Assembly (NCBI GenBank): GCA_003194525.1
Contig: NBIV01000009.1
Location: forward strand, 434,001 to 498,000
Source of the DNA: Gracilariopsis chorda
Taxonomy: Eukaryota; Rhodophyta; Florideophyceae; Gracilariales; Gracilariaceae
Length of the DNA: 64,000 bases
Direction: 5' to 3'
The stretch's first letter is position 1. Each line of letters begins with the position of its first letter. The notes below the pieces were generated by a model that saw only the letters and a list, made by a program, of their open reading frames with translations, searched no databases and was not told where the DNA came from. The translations under genes and the position numbers were made by a program. This document shows positions 20,939-30,088 of this stretch, piece after piece.

Positions 20939-22288
20939 TCAAGTAGTATATTCAGCGTTAATCTCCACATATTTGTAGGATAGATCACAACCCCATGCAA
21001 CTCCTTCACCGGGACCATTCCCTACTTCAATCGTAATGAGGACAGTATCATGATCACTTAGATAGTGTTCTGCAGATGCTTCTGCTTTTTCCTTCATGTA
21101 GCTGCTCGCGGCCACTGCGTCAAAGGGAACCGGGTTGCCATGCTCCATGAGCAAGTGATCGCCGAGGCTTATCTTAAGTTTTGAGACGTCGAAGTCAGCC
21201 CTGGCCCTTCCAGCTGCTGCGGCTATCCGACCCCAATTTGGATCATGTCCAAAGATTGCCGCCTTCACCAGGCTGGAGCCTGTCACAGTACGAGCAATTC
21301 GCGTAGCGTCTTCATCACTTACGGCACCCTTGACTTGCACTTCGATGAGAACAGTCGCTCCTTCACCGTCTCGTGCAATGGACTTTGCCAAATGCATACA
21401 TGTCTTATCTAAAAGGGATTGAAGGGCATCTGCTTCAGCACTATTTTGCGATATTGTTAGCCCAGATGCTCCACTACACAAACCACAAACGACATCGTTC
21501 GTTGAAGAATCGCCATCAACAGTTATGGCATTGAATGATTTGTCAACCGCCTTCTTCAGCATCTTCTGCCAGACATCCCGGCCGACAGAAGCATCACACG
21601 AAATTACTCCCAACATCGTAGCCATCTCGGGATGGATCATCCCTGATCCCTTACACATTCCACCCACTGTTACAGTTTTCCCAGCGATTGTATCTTGGAA
21701 GGCTGTTTGTTTCATTCTCAAGTCTGTGGTCATAATTGCTTTTGCAGCGTCAAAACCGCCTTCAAGCGTAGACTTTGCTGCCGACAAAACAGTTGGTATT
21801 GCGCTTTTCATCTTCTCAATATCGAACCGCTTGCCAATGACACCCGTTGAACATATAAAGATATTCTCTGGTTGACAACCAAGTGCATCGGCAGCTACTT
21901 GCACGGTCTCGAGCCCATCTTGATGTCCAGGAGCTCCTGTCCCAGCGTTTGCTTGGCCTGAGTTAAGGACAATGGCCGCAATCTTCCCATTGCTTTTGGT
22001 CATGTTTTCCTCCGATATTTCGACAGGCGCTGCTCGAACAATATTCTTGGTGAATAAGGCTGCGGCAGGAAGCGGAGAATGATCTTCAGATACAATAACG
22101 GCGAGATCGGGAAGTCCTGATGGTTTGAATCCAGCCGTGTACCCAGCTGCTTTAAATCCTTTTGGAGCGGTAACACCGCCATTCTCGATCTGAGTTATCA
22201 TCATTGAAAGCCTCGAGCATGTTGATGGGCGAATCTTTCCTCGTGAGAAGGAAGGAATAAACGACGTTTGGAACGCATAGAAGACCAT
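20939..22288 (-). CDS. argJ: ArgJ, glutamate/ornithine N-acetyltransferase
   Basis: A 449-residue protein. ArgJ cycles the acetyl group between N-acetylornithine and glutamate in arginine synthesis; the bifunctional form also uses acetyl-CoA. The precursor self-cleaves before a catalytic Thr, seen here in KGSGMIHPEMATML near residue 215, with A-T as the cut site. Further hallmarks are the oxyanion-type STGVIGK segment, TVDGDSSTND, and GHDPNWGRIAAA near the end. The first 28 residues are Ser/Arg/Phe-rich and suit a plastid or mitochondrial presequence. Length fits the family. Convergent with MOT1 (177 bp between stops). A 75-bp palindrome and one TACC-N3-GGTA site lie 370-460 bp upstream. Confidence 0.95.
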   Translation of the reverse strand: MVFYAFQTSFIPSFSRGKIRPSTCSRLSMMITQIENGGVTAPKGFKAAGYTAGFKPSGLPDLAVIVSEDHSPLPAAALFTKNIVRAAPVEISEENMTKSNGKIAAIVLNSGQANAGTGAPGHQDGLETVQVAADALGCQPENIFICSTGVIGKRFDIEKMKSAIPTVLSAAKSTLEGGFDAAKAIMTTDLRMKQTAFQDTIAGKTVTVGGMCKGSGMIHPEMATMLGVISCDASVGRDVWQKMLKKAVDKSFNAITVDGDSSTNDVVCGLCSGASGLTISQNSAEADALQSLLDKTCMHLAKSIARDGEGATVLIEVQVKGAVSDEDATRIARTVTGSSLVKAAIFGHDPNWGRIAAAAGRARADFDVSKLKISLGDHLLMEHGNPVPFDAVAASSYMKEKAEASAEHYLSDHDTVLITIEVGNGPGEGVAWGCDLSYKYVEINAEYTT

Positions 22289-23140
22289 ATTTCAGTAGTT
22301 AACGAAACAAAGACAAAGGGTGCTCTGGTGAGTACTGGTGACGCTCGTGGTTTGATTAGATGTGTATGTACTATGCTTGCTTCACTGTGTCCAGTTGGTT
22401 GTTCATGTTCGGACCTGCTTAAAAGGGTTCGAGTGATGTTATGCGGATGTCATGACCAGCGCCACAACAGACAATTGACGATGCAATGCTGGTGATGCGC
22501 TGGATGATGAAATCAATGTGGCTGCCACGGTTTCATTTCTGCAGTTTCAAAGAGGCATTGAAAACGCCGATCTCGTGAATAAAAAGCATCTGAAGTCACT
22601 GTACAATGCGATTTGGCCCAGTTCATCTCAAGAATATTTTAACGCTGTATTCAAGCTTGCTTTCGATGAGGGAAAATAAGCTTGGTGAAGTTAATGATTA
22701 ACTTCACCAAGCTTATTTTCCTTCATCGAAAGCGCTACCGTTGGTATCTTGTGTGAGCGTTGATGGCAAGGAGTTGCAACACTAAGTGGGAACAGCGTGA
22801 CCGGTTCGTCTCCATAGCACTTGCATAGTGGAGTCATATCTTGCAGGGACGACAGTACCGAATCATCACATGTTCCTGTCTTTCGTTCTCCCGTTCTCGA
22901 AGCAAACGGGCAAGAAGTTATTCCCCGCAGAAGAATAGTCAGATGTGGTCAACATTAAGAACGCGAGAATCTGGGTACTGGATTCAAAGCAGAATAACGG
23001 AAGCCGCTCTTCAATTCACGAATGATTACGCCTGCTTGCCATACCCTTGGTAGTAAAGTGTGCGAAGGGTAGTTAGTCCAAAGCTATCTATTGATCCACC
23101 TGAGCAATATTCCCCAACATTTGTTAGAAATTGCTCAGCA
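22289..23140. other. Intergenic region upstream of argJ
   Basis: No gene seen. It holds the 75-bp near-perfect palindrome at 22659-22733 and TACC-N3-GGTA copies at 22736 and 23042. Confidence 0.5.
22659..22733. repeat. 75-bp near-perfect palindrome
   Basis: Two 37-bp arms around a single central G (22696), with one arm mismatch. The core holds TTCACCAAGCTTATTTTCC and its complement. As RNA it would form a long hairpin with almost no loop; as DNA it could extrude a cruciform. A TACC-N3-GGTA motif follows three bases later. It could be a fold-back MITE remnant or a small-RNA source. Confidence 0.95.
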
Positions 23141-23620
23141 TTATCGCTTCACTCGGCGCTTCTTCGGTTTGGGTGCATGGGGATTCGTTCGGTTGTAGAA
23201 TTCGCCTAACAGGTGAATTGCAGTAGCAGCTTCAACCCCGCTCTGTATTGTAGGCACATGTCCGTCGGGTCTTCCGCGGTACAAATCAAGAGATCTCACA
23301 GACCCGCACCCACCGAAGCGAGGGTTAGAGCATCCGTATACAATATGTCCCACTACTTCCATTTGAACAATCGCAGCGGTACACATTATACAAGGTTCAC
23401 ATGTTACATATAGTGTTAGTTCGCCTTTCTTAAACATTTTCTTAACGTTTGACAGTTCCTCAAAAGCCACTAGTTCGGCGTGCGAAGTTGCATTCCCTCG
23501 TTCGTTTGTTCTATTCGAACCCGTTGCAACTGTTTCTCCATCTTCTGTCACTAGGACGCAACCGACAGGAACTTCTCCACGTTCTAGAGCTTTCCGCGCT
23601 TCATATAAGGCAACTTCCAT
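23141..23620 (-). CDS. ADAT2: ADAT2/Tad2, tRNA adenosine-34 deaminase catalytic subunit
   Basis: A 159-residue cytidine-deaminase-fold protein. The zinc site is complete: H-A-E at residues 47-49 (proton-shuttling Glu49) and P-C-I-M-C with Cys77 and Cys80. The segment V-Y-G-C-x-N-x-R-F-G-G-C-G-S-V and the C-terminal tail N-P-x-A-P-K-x-K-x-R match eukaryotic ADAT2 more than bacterial TadA. With ADAT3 it converts A34 to inosine in tRNA anticodons. The first ATG (23620) gives an N-terminus starting just before the E-V-P-V-G-C core; the frame is open for 26 more codons but without ATG, so a short upstream exon cannot be excluded. Confidence 0.88.
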   Translation of the reverse strand: MEVALYEARKALERGEVPVGCVLVTEDGETVATGSNRTNERGNATSHAELVAFEELSNVKKMFKKGELTLYVTCEPCIMCTAAIVQMEVVGHIVYGCSNPRFGGCGSVRSLDLYRGRPDGHVPTIQSGVEAATAIHLLGEFYNRTNPHAPKPKKRRVKR

Positions 23621-24486
23621 AGCTCTTGCGTTTAGTCTGATCTGGCTGTGGCTCGCCTGCGCCCTGCTGTTAAACAGCCCCGCGAGAAAAAGCAACAATG
23701 CCTTTCTCCGTTGCTAGTCGTATGTTACACCCTGTCGAGTGTTCCTCTATCTTTGCTCTGGTGATTCCTGTGCGCCATGAACCTCAAGCTCGGTATTTGA
23801 CTGCCAGGATTTTCACGATGGCGCCTTTGATGGACGATCACGAATGGATGGAGTTAACTAAGCAGAATCTGAGGCGCGGTTGTTGGTCATTGACAATTAC
23901 TAACTGTGCCTTGTGATACCTTTGTACCGACAGCACATTTACACGGTTAGCATGTCAAGACTGCAAACAAAGCTGTTATAGGCAATGCTGACGGAACTGC
24001 GCAAACTACGTTCGTATACGCATCTGTGATACAAGGCAAAACAGAGCTACCAAGGGTATCTGAAGGGTTCATAGAAGAGTACACGCGAGCATTGCCGATC
24101 CTCCTTTGAAGATGTCTTTTGAACACAGCCGCCGTGTAGCAATCTACCGCGCGACACGTACGGCCCGCTCCCACAATTGTCAATAAATTAACAGCTGTAG
24201 ATATATCTACAGCCGTTAAATGCAAATAGAGCGAAAACTCACCTACGGCATCGCGATTACATTGCGTTTGCACCCGCCCTGGCGTAGAAACTCGACATCC
24301 TCTTGTATTAGTAGCACGCCAGCCTCGTCACATCGTGCGTGCTAGCTCCATCAGGCCGAGCGATACCTGATGGTGATGTACATGTAAGTTGCCGAGTATC
24401 CAAGAGCAAGAGCCGTACACCTTCCCAAATCGCAGAACATTTGCCGCGACCTTGCAAAGCTTACCAGAGAGCATAGTCCACCCGAA
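23621..24486. promoter_or_regulatory. Divergent promoter region, ADAT2 / thioredoxin reductase
   Basis: An 866-bp spacer between divergent genes. A TACC-N3-GGTA palindrome (24048-24058) lies almost exactly midway, 428 bp from each start codon. A 32-bp palindrome with one mismatch, centred on GATATATC, is at 24188-24219. No coding region seen. Confidence 0.5.
24188..24219. repeat. 32-bp near-perfect palindrome
   Basis: Arms of 16 bp meet at the centre with no loop and one mismatch; the inner core is CTGTAGATATATCTACAG. It sits in the divergent promoter between ADAT2 and thioredoxin reductase. Confidence 0.85.
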
Positions 24487-25488
24487 ATGGTCGAAGACGC
24501 GAATATCGAAAATGTCGTTATCATTGGATCGGGTCCAGCTGCACATACCGCAGCGATCTACTTATCCCGAGCGGAACTGAAGCCACTTATGTATGAAGGG
24601 TTTCTGGCGGCTGGAGTAGCAGCCGGCGGTCAACTAACAACTACGACAGATGTTGAGAACTTTCCCGGATTTCCGGACGGAATAGGGGGTATGGAAATCA
24701 CTGATCGTTTTCGCAAGCAGTCAGTGCGTTTTGGCACGAGGATTTTGACAGAAACCGTTACCTCGGTTGATCTGTCCTCCAGACCATTCCAAATCACAGG
24801 CGAAGGTACAAACGCAAGAGCAAATACGATTGTGGTCGCAACAGGTGCTACTGCCCGGCGTTTGGATATCAAAGGCTGCAGAGATGGTGAGTATTGGCAG
24901 CGTGGAATAAGTGCATGTGCCGTATGTGATGGAGCCGCCCCGATCTTCAGAGGTGCCGTACTTGCAGTAGTTGGTGGAGGTGACTCGGCCATGGAGGAGG
25001 CCATATTTTTGACAAAGTTCGGATCTAAAGTTATTATCATTCATAGAAGGGATGCTCTGCGTGCGTCCAAAATAATGCAGCGAAGAGCTATGAGCAATCC
25101 AAAAATCGAGTTTCTTTACTCTCACGTTGTGGAAGAAGCAAAAGGGGACGGAAATCTTCTGAAGAGCCTAGTCGTGAAGGACTTGAAAACGAATTCTACT
25201 AGCGAAATAGACTGCGCAGGCCTATTCTTCGCAATCGGTCACGAACCGAACGTGAAATTCTTGAGAGGTCAAGTAGAAATGGATGAACAGTCGTACATCA
25301 TCACCAAACCGGACTCAACAGCTACCAGCGTCAAAGGAGTGTTTGCAGCTGGAGATGTACAAGACAAGAAATGGAGACAAGCCGTAACTGCTGCTGGTAC
25401 AGGCTGTATGGCTGCGTTGGAGATTGAAGAATACTTAGAATCTCTTGGAGAAGAGGAGGTATCGGAAAATGTTGTAGTCGAAGTGTGA
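24487..25488 (+). CDS. NTR: NADPH-dependent thioredoxin reductase
   Basis: A 333-residue low-molecular-weight thioredoxin reductase, the usual length of the plant/bacterial type. FAD-binding [16 protein letters not shown] begins near residue 14. The redox-active C-A-V-C is at Cys144 and Cys147, the NADPH site [12 protein letters not shown] lies near 160-172, and the late FAD motif V-F-A-A-G-D-V-Q-D is near 293. It transfers electrons from NADPH to thioredoxin. There is no clear presequence because the FAD domain starts within 12 residues of the ATG, so a cytosolic form is most likely. Single exon. Confidence 0.95.
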   Translation: MVEDANIENVVIIGSGPAAHTAAIYLSRAELKPLMYEGFLAAGVAAGGQLTTTTDVENFPGFPDGIGGMEITDRFRKQSVRFGTRILTETVTSVDLSSRPFQITGEGTNARANTIVVATGATARRLDIKGCRDGEYWQRGISACAVCDGAAPIFRGAVLAVVGGGDSAMEEAIFLTKFGSKVIIIHRRDALRASKIMQRRAMSNPKIEFLYSHVVEEAKGDGNLLKSLVVKDLKTNSTSEIDCAGLFFAIGHEPNVKFLRGQVEMDEQSYIITKPDSTATSVKGVFAAGDVQDKKWRQAVTAAGTGCMAALEIEEYLESLGEEEVSENVVVEV

Positions 25489-25666
25489 GCTGTGAGCTGG
25501 TTGTTGATTTTCGTTCTCAATGTGATTGATGATAATCACCTTGCACGTATGCACATGATAGGGACATTCCGTATTTTACATTAACCCCTCCTTCCATTAA
25601 CTCATTGATCATACCTTTGCCTTTTTGATTACACAGATGAAGACTCCTTTTACAGATGGTTCACGG

Positions 25667-26308
25667 TTAACTGCTCCCAGTGGGATTTCTCTTCAAGTCA
25701 GACAACCAGTTTAGGCTGGGGTCACTGTTTGGCTTCTCAGCTTCTGACCATGCTTTTAAGCTGGCGACGACCTCATTCATTTTGCCGTTCTCTCCTCCTC
25801 GCAATGCGGCAGTGTGCTCGCCATCAGCAAGAGCTTCTCTCACGTTTTTCCGAGTTTGTTCGTATTCCTTGACAGCAAGATCTCGTTCATGCTCTACTAA
25901 GAACTGTCGTAATGCGTGCTCCGGATCATTCTTACTCACTCCAGTCTTCACTCGTGGTGGTTGATCAATGTCTGGGATGGGTTTAACCGCATCTGTTGTC
26001 GGTTTTCGAATTGCGATATGTCGAAGCATTCTCTCATCAACCTTGAGCTGACGTTCAACTTCTGCCAGTGCCTTGGGTGAAGCAAAAGCACAAACATTAA
26101 CAAAGAAGCCTTTGTGATGTGAAACTTGATTGATTCGTATCCGGTATGCCAGATCTCTCGGTCCATTCCCAGTAGCACCTAGTGGACTTATTCTCGTCAC
26201 AGTTGCCCCATTGTCGATAAAGGCGCGACATGTCTTGTGAAGAAGGCTGCCAAGCTCTTTGCGCCCTAGCTTTCCACTAGCAAGACAGAGCACTTCGTAG
26301 TATGGCAT
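25667..26308 (-). CDS. MRPS6: Mitochondrial ribosomal protein S6 (bS6 family)
   Basis: A 213-residue protein. Residues 1-100 form the S6 ferredoxin-like fold: start M-P-Y-Y-E-V, basic loop with R-I-S-P-L-G, then D-L-A-Y-R-I-R, a strand F-V-N-V-C-A-F, and L-K-V-D-E-R-M-L-R-H. S6 binds 16S-type rRNA with S18 in the small-subunit platform. Mitochondrial S6 proteins often lack a cleaved presequence and begin right at the first strand, as here; a plastid-bound form would need a transit peptide. The C-terminal 110 residues are a charged helical extension absent from bacterial S6. Its promoter has TACC-N3-GGTA fused to AAGGGTTA, 190 bp upstream. Confidence 0.85.
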   Translation of the reverse strand: MPYYEVLCLASGKLGRKELGSLLHKTCRAFIDNGATVTRISPLGATGNGPRDLAYRIRINQVSHHKGFFVNVCAFASPKALAEVERQLKVDERMLRHIAIRKPTTDAVKPIPDIDQPPRVKTGVSKNDPEHALRQFLVEHERDLAVKEYEQTRKNVREALADGEHTAALRGGENGKMNEVVASLKAWSEAEKPNSDPSLNWLSDLKRNPTGSS

Positions 26309-26499
26309 ACTGGAAGCGGTGCGATACTAGGGCCTACTTAGTTCAGAAATGACTTTAGATCCCGGTATTGTATCTTAGCTATGTTGTGACACCTTGACTA
26401 GGTTTCCGATCACTGCCCACATGCGATCCTGACGTTCTGAAAAAGGGAGGATGAAGGGAAACTAAAGTCGTACTCAATTACCCTTCGTGTGTAGCCTCC

Positions 26500-26517
26500 T
26501 ACCAATGGTAAGGGTTA
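26500..26517. promoter_or_regulatory. Composite TACC-N3-GGTA / AAGGGTTA motif
   Basis: The palindrome TACCAATGGTA runs straight into AAGGGTTA, 192 bp upstream of the S6 start codon. This is the clearest case in the window of the two over-represented motifs fused into one site. Confidence 0.45.
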
Positions 26518-26712
26518 GCCTTATCGTCCGTGTTCCTGAGCAGAAGGGTCGGTTGCTGCCAAGGGTAGCAATCCTGCCTTCGGACTCCCAGAGTTCTGCG
26601 ATGAGTACTGATCGTCACAATTGTCGAGAGGAGACTACCTTGTTAGATAAATTACTGTAAGATGATGCATGACTTATTTTCATAAAAACAGTGACGTGCT
26701 CTCCGACACTTA

Positions 26713-27359
26713 GAGCGTCTCCACCAGTGGGTGCAAATTGAGAATTCAATCCAAAATACGTAAATTGAATTGCGCTACATCTCCACCCATGCTCTCCAAC
26801 GCAGCTGTCGAATCCAAACTTGAGGTCTTGGATTGGACCTCTGCATTCTCGAATCCAAATCAGAGCAATTTGGATCGAAAAAAAGCTGGTTCCAATCCAA
26901 TGGATTCCATGTTCACACGTTCAGGCAATGGCGGAAAGGTTTTCGCCTTCAAGGAATCGCGGGAAAGATTCCCGCCAGAAGAATGCAAACCGCCTAGAGT
27001 CACATGTAGATTCTACTCTCCATTTATACCACACTGTCCGGCCCGCTCCAACATGATGTCAGCGTTTAGACTGATCTACAAGGTTCCAGAGTCTTGCGAG
27101 TTTCCGCATTCTGCCCGCGTGGTTCTCTTTCAAAGGGTTCCGGGAAAGGTTTCTTCTTTGAAGAGAAAACGGAATGAGTTCATGTTTTCTTTGTCGTTGG
27201 ATCAGCCTTTGAATATGTGGTCGGGTGCGATGAACTGAAGTCCAACGACACTAGTTGAATGTCGATTTTGGACTTCATGAAGAGCGATTGAAGCAGCCAA
27301 TACAAGGTTTACACGTTCTCCATTTTTTGGATTGAAACCGTTCCCCGGTGGAGACGCTC
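26713..27359. mobile_element. PIF/Harbinger-type MITE
   Basis: A 647-bp element bounded by a perfect 13-bp terminal inverted repeat, GAGCGTCTCCACC, with subterminal similarity (a shared TTCAATCCAAAA block), and flanked on both sides by TTA, a 3-bp target duplication. The TIR resembles the GAGCATCTCC-type ends of Harbinger/Tourist MITEs, whose duplications are TWA. No transposase is recognised inside, so it is non-autonomous. The intact ends and duplication suggest a fairly recent insertion. Confidence 0.75.
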
Positions 27360-27768
27360 TTACCCTTTTCATGCGCCCGGATAATAGTCTGGGGGGATGA
27401 CGGATGCTTTTGTGGCAGCCATACCGACGGTGGAGACGCAGCAGGTAGTGAAAAATTATCAACAACAATGGTTCGATTCTACAGTAGCCTCTAAAACAAG
27501 GAAATACGTCAAACATGAGCACATGCACTGGTCAACGATTACCATGCTGGAAAGTGGAGAACGTTGATGAACTTGCTGGAGATGGGGAATCAGCCAAATA
27601 ACTATTGTCATGAAGCGAACCCGGAAAATATTAGCTGTCACAAAGGATCCATCACCCTTTGTGGGATTCTGTAGTCCATCATTCTTAAGTACCAAGAGGC
27701 TGTCATCTCCGAAGTGACGGCAGTGCGCACTTAGTTGTGTGGAGTGGTTCTTGACAAATATCATGGTT

Positions 27769-28692
27769 TCACTTTTTTCGGCGTGACGAGGTAAGTTTAA
27801 AAACGTAGCCACCCAATTGGAATGTGTCTATCCACTCAACATCAGGTAGTCGAAGAGCATCTCGCAGAGTTTCGGAGACTAGGATCCGTCTTCGCTTGCT
27901 TGGATCCTGTAGATTGTTGTTTTTGATGTAAGCCCACACAGATTTCAATATCGCTGGGCGCGACATGTACGTATTCCCATTACATAGAGGACGAAGGCAC
28001 TGTTCGATATATACCTCAGCAAACATGCCTTGACCACGTTCTCGAAGCCGTCTCTGGGCTTCTGCAGAGTTCAGCCCGCGAGGATCCTTAGTGCGATGTG
28101 GAGCGTGCCAAGAGGCTAGTGCTCCTCGTGCCGCAAGGTACTTCTCAAAAAAATCGATAGCACGTGCTTCATACTCTGGACCCATTTCGGAAGGATCAGT
28201 AAGATGATGTTTTATAAATCTCTGAATGTCTTGAAATAGGATGGTGCCCTCAGTATTAAGAAGCGCCGACAAGAGGCTATCGCAAACAACAAACTTTCTT
28301 CCCTCCATAGCGTATAGATTGTTGGCTCTTATGTATTTACCAATTTCAGACAACACTTGAGAGCGATTAGATATTTCTCCAAGACCAGTCAACGCCCTGA
28401 GCTCATCAGAAAGCACCAGTGGAGCATTCATCCCCGTCTTACGAACATACTTCTGTGCGGTATGGCCTTTACGTTCTCTCTTATCTGATTGTACGTTCGA
28501 TGCCGACCTTCTAATCATATTCAGAGCACTGGCTGTTGGAACTTGAAGGTGAAGATGAGGCCGTCTAAAGGGGGAAGTCACTGTGCGCGGCGGACAAGCG
28601 CTCCTATTCAACGATTGTGAATGATTCCGAAATAGAATTGAATAAGTGCTAAACCCCAATTGGGTATTCGACGTTGCTTCCAGTTCGTACAT
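27769..28692 (-). CDS. Double SWIB-domain protein, organelle-targeted candidate
   Basis: A 307-residue protein from the ATG at 28690-28692. The N-terminal 75 residues are Ser/Arg/Pro-rich with few acids, like an organellar presequence. SWIB domain 1 covers about residues 90-164 (L-x-x-L-T-G-L-G-E then I-G-K-Y-I-R-A-N-N-L and a V-C-D-S-L-L core). SWIB domain 2 is near 231-301 (V-W-A-Y-I-K-N-N-N-L-Q-D-P-S-K-R-R-x-I), ending in a basic tail. SWIB is the BAF60b/MDM2 fold; plants and chlamydiae have small stand-alone SWIB proteins, and several plant ones act in plastid nucleoids. Two SWIB copies in one organelle-type protein is less usual. The frame extends 39 codons upstream without ATG. Confidence 0.82.
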   Translation of the reverse strand: MYELEATSNTQLGFSTYSILFRNHSQSLNRSACPPRTVTSPFRRPHLHLQVPTASALNMIRRSASNVQSDKRERKGHTAQKYVRKTGMNAPLVLSDELRALTGLGEISNRSQVLSEIGKYIRANNLYAMEGRKFVVCDSLLSALLNTEGTILFQDIQRFIKHHLTDPSEMGPEYEARAIDFFEKYLAARGALASWHAPHRTKDPRGLNSAEAQRRLRERGQGMFAEVYIEQCLRPLCNGNTYMSRPAILKSVWAYIKNNNLQDPSKRRRILVSETLRDALRLPDVEWIDTFQLGGYVFKLTSSRRKK

Positions 28693-29153
28693 CTGTGGAC
28701 TCAGCTGCACATAACTTCTCCTCACTATACGAGAAGGAAGCAGGTCCTGATGAAACCCCCGCGTTGTACACAAGGACTCCCAGCTTCGACCCGATCCAAA
28801 AACAGACAATCAAAGCGCAGCGGCTAAGAGATACTGGCTACACTTAGGCTGTTCTTGTATTCAAAGAAAACGGAATGTGTGCTAACTTGTGCTAGAATGC
28901 CAAACCTTAGCCCCTTCGTTCTTCGTTTGAGATTGCTGGAGAACCGGTCGCATCAACTCCCAACATTCCGGCATGGACGGGAAGTGAAGTTGGGAGGTGT
29001 CCGGCGAATCAACTAGTACCACAAAAATATCTCAAATTAATCGTTCACGCTGGTTTAGACACGGCCGGATGAACGATGACTGTCAAATCCTTCCCCGTGT
29101 CTCACACGCCCTTCTGAATTTGATACTGTAGATGAGCCCAATATGCAACTATT

Positions 29154-29766
29154 GGGTGCATCCAGGAATTACCAGTTGAACAGCCCACCAAATATTTCGC
29201 GCTCTACAATCCCATCATTCAACAAACCACTGCGCCAAATATTGGCGCCAAACCGTGCATCAAAACGCCTGTGTCACCTCCCCGAAACTCATCAACCGCC
29301 GCGTAGCTATCTCTATCATCGTCATTCATTACCGACCCTTTTGTTAGTAATCATGAACTCAGTCCAATGGTTCGTCCGCGACCACAGTACCACGAACCCC
29401 TGCGTTGCCAAGGTGTATCCTGTTCTTAAAAAGTTGCATGAGTAGTCCTCGACGTGTGTGTTTTGCGCTTCTATGGGATCGTTCAGCAATCGTTTAGACT
29501 TACAAAGCACTATCGCAACGCATATGGTCGTAGAGTAAGCGGCAATGCAAGCCGCTACAGCTGCTTTGTTTGGACTTGAGTGCATGTTGTGGACTCAAGC
29601 ACAGAGATGAAATCTGGTGGACGATTTGGAGGTTTGGACGAACCCTCGGACGGTTCGTTTAGATATCCAAATCTGGTTCAGCGCCCACCAAATATTGAGT
29701 GCCTTGGCGCTTTTTTATTGGCTCATATCTGGTGGCCTGGTCAACTAGCAATTCCTGGATGCACCC
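29154..29766. mobile_element. MITE-like element with 43-bp TIRs
   Basis: Ends in long inverted repeats starting GGGTGCATCCAGGAATT, about 43 bp with a few mismatches, flanked by ATT on both sides as a 3-bp duplication. The GGGTG-type TIR with 3-bp duplication points to a PIF/Harbinger relative, though ATT is not the usual TWA. No transposase domain is recognised. Its right end is 69 bp upstream of a TATA box for gatB. Confidence 0.7.
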
Positions 29767-29834
29767 ATTCAACCACCTCTCTCTAGAGAGTACTGTAGCG
29801 TGAGGCCCTTTTCGGCTCAAAATAACAGTTTCCT

Positions 29835-29842
29835 TATATAAA
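29835..29842 (+). promoter_or_regulatory. TATA box of gatB
   Basis: TATATAAA followed by GG, 247 bp before the gatB ATG. The distance implies a 5' leader of roughly 200 nt. Confidence 0.45.
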
Positions 29843-30088
29843 GGCACCAAGTTGTGATGATCTCCTTTATCCATTTCGGCGGGGCAGCTAGCAATCGTTG
29901 GCAGTCTTAACCCTTACCAAGCAGTACAAGCATAGAAGAGTATTTCCGGCTATCCGACTCGCATTCTTACTCTCAGAGAAGACATTTTCCTCCGTACGTT
30001 CAGAAGGCGTATTCTAGTCACATCTGCTATACGAGCACGAGCCATTGGCGTCTGAGATCAGAGAGAGTTACAAGAGAGAACAAGACCT

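Larger units (their letters stand above)
26309..27768. other. Spacer holding a 647-bp MITE-like element
   Basis: Left part (26309-26709) is the S6 promoter, with the composite motif TACCAATGGTAAGGGTTA at 26500-26517. The centre is a TIR element (26713-27359). The right part (27363-27768) shows nothing recognisable. Confidence 0.5.
28693..30088. other. Spacer with a MITE-like element and the GatB promoter
   Basis: Divergent spacer between the SWIB gene and gatB. It contains a 613-bp TIR element (29154-29766), a TATA box at 29835, and AACCCTT at 29909-29915 running into TTACCAAG. The rest shows no recognisable gene. Confidence 0.5.

Noticed and set aside
26738-27238. 166-codon frame inside the first MITE
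   Set aside because: No transposase motif; composition follows the element's AT-rich subterminal repeats.
27465-27480. Second tRNA-like B-box (GGTTCGATTCT)
   Set aside because: No A-box at suitable distance and no stems.
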